Notes under the pieces: model-generated | What the model saw: the letters and a program-made list of their open reading frames with translations, nothing else | Databases searched by the model: none | Told to the model about the DNA's origin: nothing | Source: Allobosea sp. TND4EK4 | Lineage (GTDB): Bacteria; Pseudomonadota; Alphaproteobacteria; Rhizobiales; Beijerinckiaceae | Assembly: GCF_900156025.1 (NCBI RefSeq) | Contig: NZ_FTMO01000001.1 | Span: 186,001-250,000, forward strand | Reading direction: 5' to 3' | Length of the DNA stretch: 64,000 nt | In this document: positions 61,566-64,000 of the stretch, in pieces | How positions within the stretch are numbered: the stretch's first letter is position 1 | Layout: each line of letters opens with the position of its first letter | Made by a program: the position numbers and the translations under genes

Positions 61566-62100
61566 CAGGGGGTTCCTTGCCGCAGAATATGGGAAACAGC
61601 GTGACCTTTTCCAGGATGAGGTCCAGATCGTACCCGGCAAGCTGCGCCTGCGCCGTGCGCAGATAGTCCGCCAGAAGGGCAGCGTCGGCAGAAGGCGCGG
61701 CGTTGCGGCGCAGTGCCTCCTCCAGCGCCGCGGGATCCGCCTCCGAGAAGGCCGTGCCATAGGCTTGCAGACGCCCATAGAACATCTGGCCGATCTTTTT
61801 CATTCGCTTCGGCACGGCGATATCGCTGACGCCGCCATTGCGAAAGCCGAGCTCCAGATAGTCGAAGCAGCAATCCGTAAGGTCCTGGGCCAGGTCGTCA
61901 GATGGCGAAGGGAGCTCGCGCAGCCTCCGCAGCACCAGGAACATGTGGAGCGCCAGCGATTCGAAACGTCCCTCGAAACTGTCGGGGATGCCGCCATCCA
62001 TGTAGAGCGCAGGGCGCCGCGAGGCGTCGGCGATGCGCGCGAACAGCGCATCAGCCGGCGCACGCCGCCGCGCGCGCTTGCCGAACCAGCCGAAGATCAC
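61555..62100 (-). CDS. Ubiquinol-cytochrome c chaperone family protein (Cbp3/UQCC1-like)
   Basis: A 181-residue protein starting at GTG (62100) with GGAGG 7 nt upstream, reading MIFGWFGKRARRRAPADALF. The family core is FESLALHMFLVLRRLRELPS (about residues 47-66), DLTDCCFDYLELGFRNGGVS and AVPKRMKKIGQMFYGRLQAY (about 96-115). Its eukaryotic homologue Cbp3 assists cytochrome b synthesis and bc1 assembly. An N-terminal amphipathic or membrane targeting segment is short. Co-transcribed with the YceD gene, with which it overlaps. Confidence 0.9.
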   Translation of the reverse strand: MIFGWFGKRARRRAPADALFARIADASRRPALYMDGGIPDSFEGRFESLALHMFLVLRRLRELPSPSDDLAQDLTDCCFDYLELGFRNGGVSDIAVPKRMKKIGQMFYGRLQAYGTAFSEADPAALEEALRRNAAPSADAALLADYLRTAQAQLAGYDLDLILEKVTLFPIFCGKEPPDEA

Positions 62101-62243
62101 CGGATTTCCTCCATCCAGCGCCTTCCCGCGCGTCCTTGCCTTGCCAAAGCCATCCTCGGGCGTTACGCCAACCCTCACCCATTTGACAAGCGGCTTGGAA
62201 CGCAGAGCGTTCCTTGGCCGCCCCGCCTTCGGATCGTGCCCGC

Positions 62244-62738
62244 ATGACCCTCATCACCCGCCGCACGGCTCTGCTCGGGGCCCTCGCGACAACAACGCTG
62301 ACGATCGCCGGCTGCGGCCCCGACGCTGGCGGCTTCGTGCTTCCGACCTCGGCGGGCCTCAACGAGGAGTTCAAGCGCGGCTTCGTCATGGACGATGCGC
62401 TGGTCGCCCAGGTGAAGGTCGGCATGGACGTTCACAAGGTGCTGGAGATTCTCGGCACGCCGTCCACGACCTCGACCGTCGGCAACCGCACCTTCTACTA
62501 CATCAGCCAGACGGTGCGCCGCCGCTTCCAGTTCCAGGACCCGCAGGTGATCGACCAGCAGGTGCTGGTGGTCTACTTCAACAAGGGCTTCAAGGTGGAG
62601 CGCATCGCGCATTACGGCCTGCAGGACGGCGTGATCTTCGACTTCATCAGCCGGACGACGGCGTCGGGCGGCCAAGAGCAGAGCTTCCTGCGCAACCTCT
62701 TCCGCGGCGTCACCAAGTTCAACCCGCTCGGCAGCTGA
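62244..62738 (+). CDS. bamE: Outer membrane protein assembly factor BamE
   Basis: A 164-residue lipoprotein: signal ITRRTALLGALATTTLTIAG then lipobox Cys (about residue 24). The BamE/SmpA domain contains VKVGMDVHKVLEILGTPSTT (about 57-76), FYYISQTVRRRFQF and VLVVYFNKGFKVERIAHYGL (about 107-126). It is part of the BAM complex that folds outer-membrane beta-barrels. Divergent from the bc1 chaperone gene; a strong terminator follows. Confidence 0.94.
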   Translation: MTLITRRTALLGALATTTLTIAGCGPDAGGFVLPTSAGLNEEFKRGFVMDDALVAQVKVGMDVHKVLEILGTPSTTSTVGNRTFYYISQTVRRRFQFQDPQVIDQQVLVVYFNKGFKVERIAHYGLQDGVIFDFISRTTASGGQEQSFLRNLFRGVTKFNPLGS

Positions 62739-62764
62739 ACGGCTGCTCGCGGCGATCGAACACA

Positions 62765-62792
62765 AGACCCGCGGCTCACGCCGCGGGTTTTC
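62765..62792 (+). terminator. Rho-independent terminator after bamE
   Basis: 9-bp stem ACCCGCGGC / GCCGCGGGT (62767-62788) with loop TCAC, followed by TTTTCCGTTTT on the plus strand. The convergent EamA gene ends 23 bp farther on. Confidence 0.88.
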
Positions 62793-62815
62793 CGTTTTGG
62801 GCCGTGGCCTTGCCG

Positions 62816-63742
62816 TCAGCGGGACCTGTCGCGGCGGCGCGGCGGCAACGTCATCGCCAGGACGCCGCCGATCACGAGGACGAGGCCGCCCCAGGCGGTC
62901 GGCGCCAGTGTCTCCCCAAGGAAGAGCATGCCGATCAGCACGCCGGTCGGGACGCGCAGATAGGCGACCGACGTGGTGGCGACCGAGCCCAGCCTGGCGA
63001 TCAGCCGGAAATAGATCACGAAGGCCAGGGCGGTCGACACGAGCGACAAGGCGATCAGGGCCTGGAGCGACTGGGCTGACGGCGTCAGCGTCCAGGGCCG
63101 ATCGACAGCCAGGCTGAGCGGCAGCAGGACGACCGCGCCGCATAGCAGGGAACCCGCGGCGGGCATGACCGGAGCGAGCCCCTTGAAATTCCGACCGAAC
63201 AGGGCGGCGCCGCCATAGCAGATGCTGGCCGCGACCAGGGCCAGCTGGGCCCAGAGCTGATCGCCAACGCCGGACATCGCCTGCGTGCCGACGATGAGGA
63301 CAGTGCCGGCAAGGCCTGCCCCGATCCCCAGCAACCGGACCGGCGGCAACCGCTCGACGCCGGCCGTCAGGCAGGAGAGCAGGACGACGAAGATCGGGCT
63401 GGTCGAGCTCAGGATCGTCGCCAGACCGGCATCGACGCTGCGCTCGGCCCAGGCGATCAGAGTGAAGGGCGCGACGCTGTTGAGGCAGGCCTGGATCAGG
63501 AATTGCCGCCATGTCGCGAGGTCGCGCGGCAGCCTCAGGCCGCGCCAGCGGAGGAAGGCGAGCAGCGTCACACCCGCGATCAGCGTGCGCGCCGCGATCA
63601 GCGTCAGCGGCGGGATGGTGTCGACACCGATCTTGATGAAGCTGTAGGAGCCGCCCCAGAGCGTGGCGAGCACCAGCAACAGGGCGAGGTCGGCGGCACG
63701 GCCTGGAATGGCGGCGGGTCGGTCGAGCATTGGCGTTGACAT
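62816..63742 (-). CDS. DMT superfamily (EamA) transporter
   Basis: A 308-residue protein with ten hydrophobic helices and two EamA repeats: repeat 1 from LALLLVLATLWGGSYSFIKI (about residues 19-38) with ILSSTSPIFVVLLSCL near 110, and repeat 2 from WAQLALVAASICYGGAALFG (about 163-182) with SVAYLRVPTGVLIGMLFLGE near 258. It exports metabolites or drugs; substrate unknown. GAGGAACC precedes ATG 63742. The basic C terminus PPRRRDRSR is cytosolic. Confidence 0.9.
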   Translation of the reverse strand: MSTPMLDRPAAIPGRAADLALLLVLATLWGGSYSFIKIGVDTIPPLTLIAARTLIAGVTLLAFLRWRGLRLPRDLATWRQFLIQACLNSVAPFTLIAWAERSVDAGLATILSSTSPIFVVLLSCLTAGVERLPPVRLLGIGAGLAGTVLIVGTQAMSGVGDQLWAQLALVAASICYGGAALFGRNFKGLAPVMPAAGSLLCGAVVLLPLSLAVDRPWTLTPSAQSLQALIALSLVSTALAFVIYFRLIARLGSVATTSVAYLRVPTGVLIGMLFLGETLAPTAWGGLVLVIGGVLAMTLPPRRRDRSR

Positions 63743-63801
63743 GGTTCCTCCTCGGATGGGCGGACCATGCCAGCCGGGCTGTATCGGCGCATGCGGGAAC
63801 A

Positions 63802-63819
63802 CTACGGAGCCGGCCGTAG
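63802..63819. promoter_or_regulatory. Inverted repeat upstream of the EamA transporter
   Basis: CTACGG-AGCCGG-CCGTAG, perfect 6-bp arms, 60 bp before the EamA start codon. It is a possible operator. The regulator, if any, lies beyond the window. Confidence 0.35.
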
Positions 63820-64000
63820 CTTGCCGGGTTGATTCAAGACGCTGCCACGTTGTTTCAGGCGAGGGGCGCAAGTCGTTGGCGCGCAAGGCATTCCGCCTTC
63901 GGAGCGCGGCAGGCTACACGGCTGTTGCCAGCGCGGACAAGCAATCCAGGGAGCTGGGCGGAGGCGTTCGACCCGGCCCCCTGGATTGCCCCGTCACTTC
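63820..64000. other. Right-edge non-coding sequence with a long stem-loop
   Basis: No gene can be supported in the last 181 bp. GCAATCCAGGG (63941-63951) and CCCTGGATTGC (63979-63989) form a perfect 11-bp stem with a 27-nt loop. It may be half of another dispersed palindrome or a hairpin ending a gene to the right; no T run is visible. Confidence 0.45.

Overview
The window is high-G+C DNA in which nearly every base is coding. Gene content and order point to an alphaproteobacterium of the order Hyphomicrobiales, most like Bosea or a close relative. This is inferred from family resemblance and conserved neighbourhoods (imuA-imuB-dnaE2 behind a GTTC-N7-GTTC LexA box, aminotransferase-hom-glpX-recJ, YceD-plsX-fabH-ihfA-merR, rplM-rpsI), not from a database search. 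Sigma70-type promoters can be read before both tRNAs, rplM, metY and the first catabolic operon.

1-6.6 kb: a divergent catabolic cluster for 2-aminobenzoate (anthranilate) or a similar aromatic acid degraded as its CoA thioester: a flavin monooxygenase leaving the window, then SDR, MarR regulator, enoyl-CoA hydratase, acyl-CoA dehydrogenase, aminobenzoate-CoA ligase and a Rid protein. Two matching 21-bp operator-like sites sit inside the two divergent promoters. 6.7-12.5 kb: the SOS mutagenesis cassette dnaE2-imuB-imuA. dnaE2 carries an in-frame copy of a palindromic repeat that is otherwise intergenic. 12.7-17.1 kb: phospholipase D/cardiolipin synthase, an EEP-family phosphodiesterase and a chromate transporter. 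17.4-24.3 kb: tRNA-Glu, recJ, glpX, hom, a small anchored protein and an aminotransferase.

24.5-38.9 kb: lipoprotein, PHA synthase, class II aldolase, FadL-type porin, FAH-family hydrolase, argC with a possible arginine-rich leader peptide and attenuator, a hydrolase/LysR pair, small membrane proteins, an SDR, rplM-rpsI, a thioesterase and an enoyl-CoA hydratase. 38.9-42.4 kb: CoA-binding protein, O-acetylhomoserine sulfhydrylase, heme A synthase, DUF2842. 42.4-54.0 kb: an exopolysaccharide region (deacetylase, CelD-like acetyltransferase, Wzc/GumC-like, Wza-like, glycosyltransferase, priming glycosylphosphotransferase, O-antigen ligase-like, acyltransferase) interrupted by two SMR genes. 54.1-57.1 kb: tRNA-Pro and a quinone/aromatic detoxification set under a divergent LysR regulator. 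57.3-57.7 kb: a Gdx/SugE-type SMR exporter preceded by a two-hairpin guanidine-II (mini-ykkC) riboswitch. 57.8-62.7 kb: merR, ihfA, fabH, plsX, YceD, cytochrome bc1 chaperone and bamE, followed by an EamA exporter.

About nine copies of palindromic intergenic repeats are scattered between genes. No insertion sequence, phage, CRISPR array or rRNA was seen.
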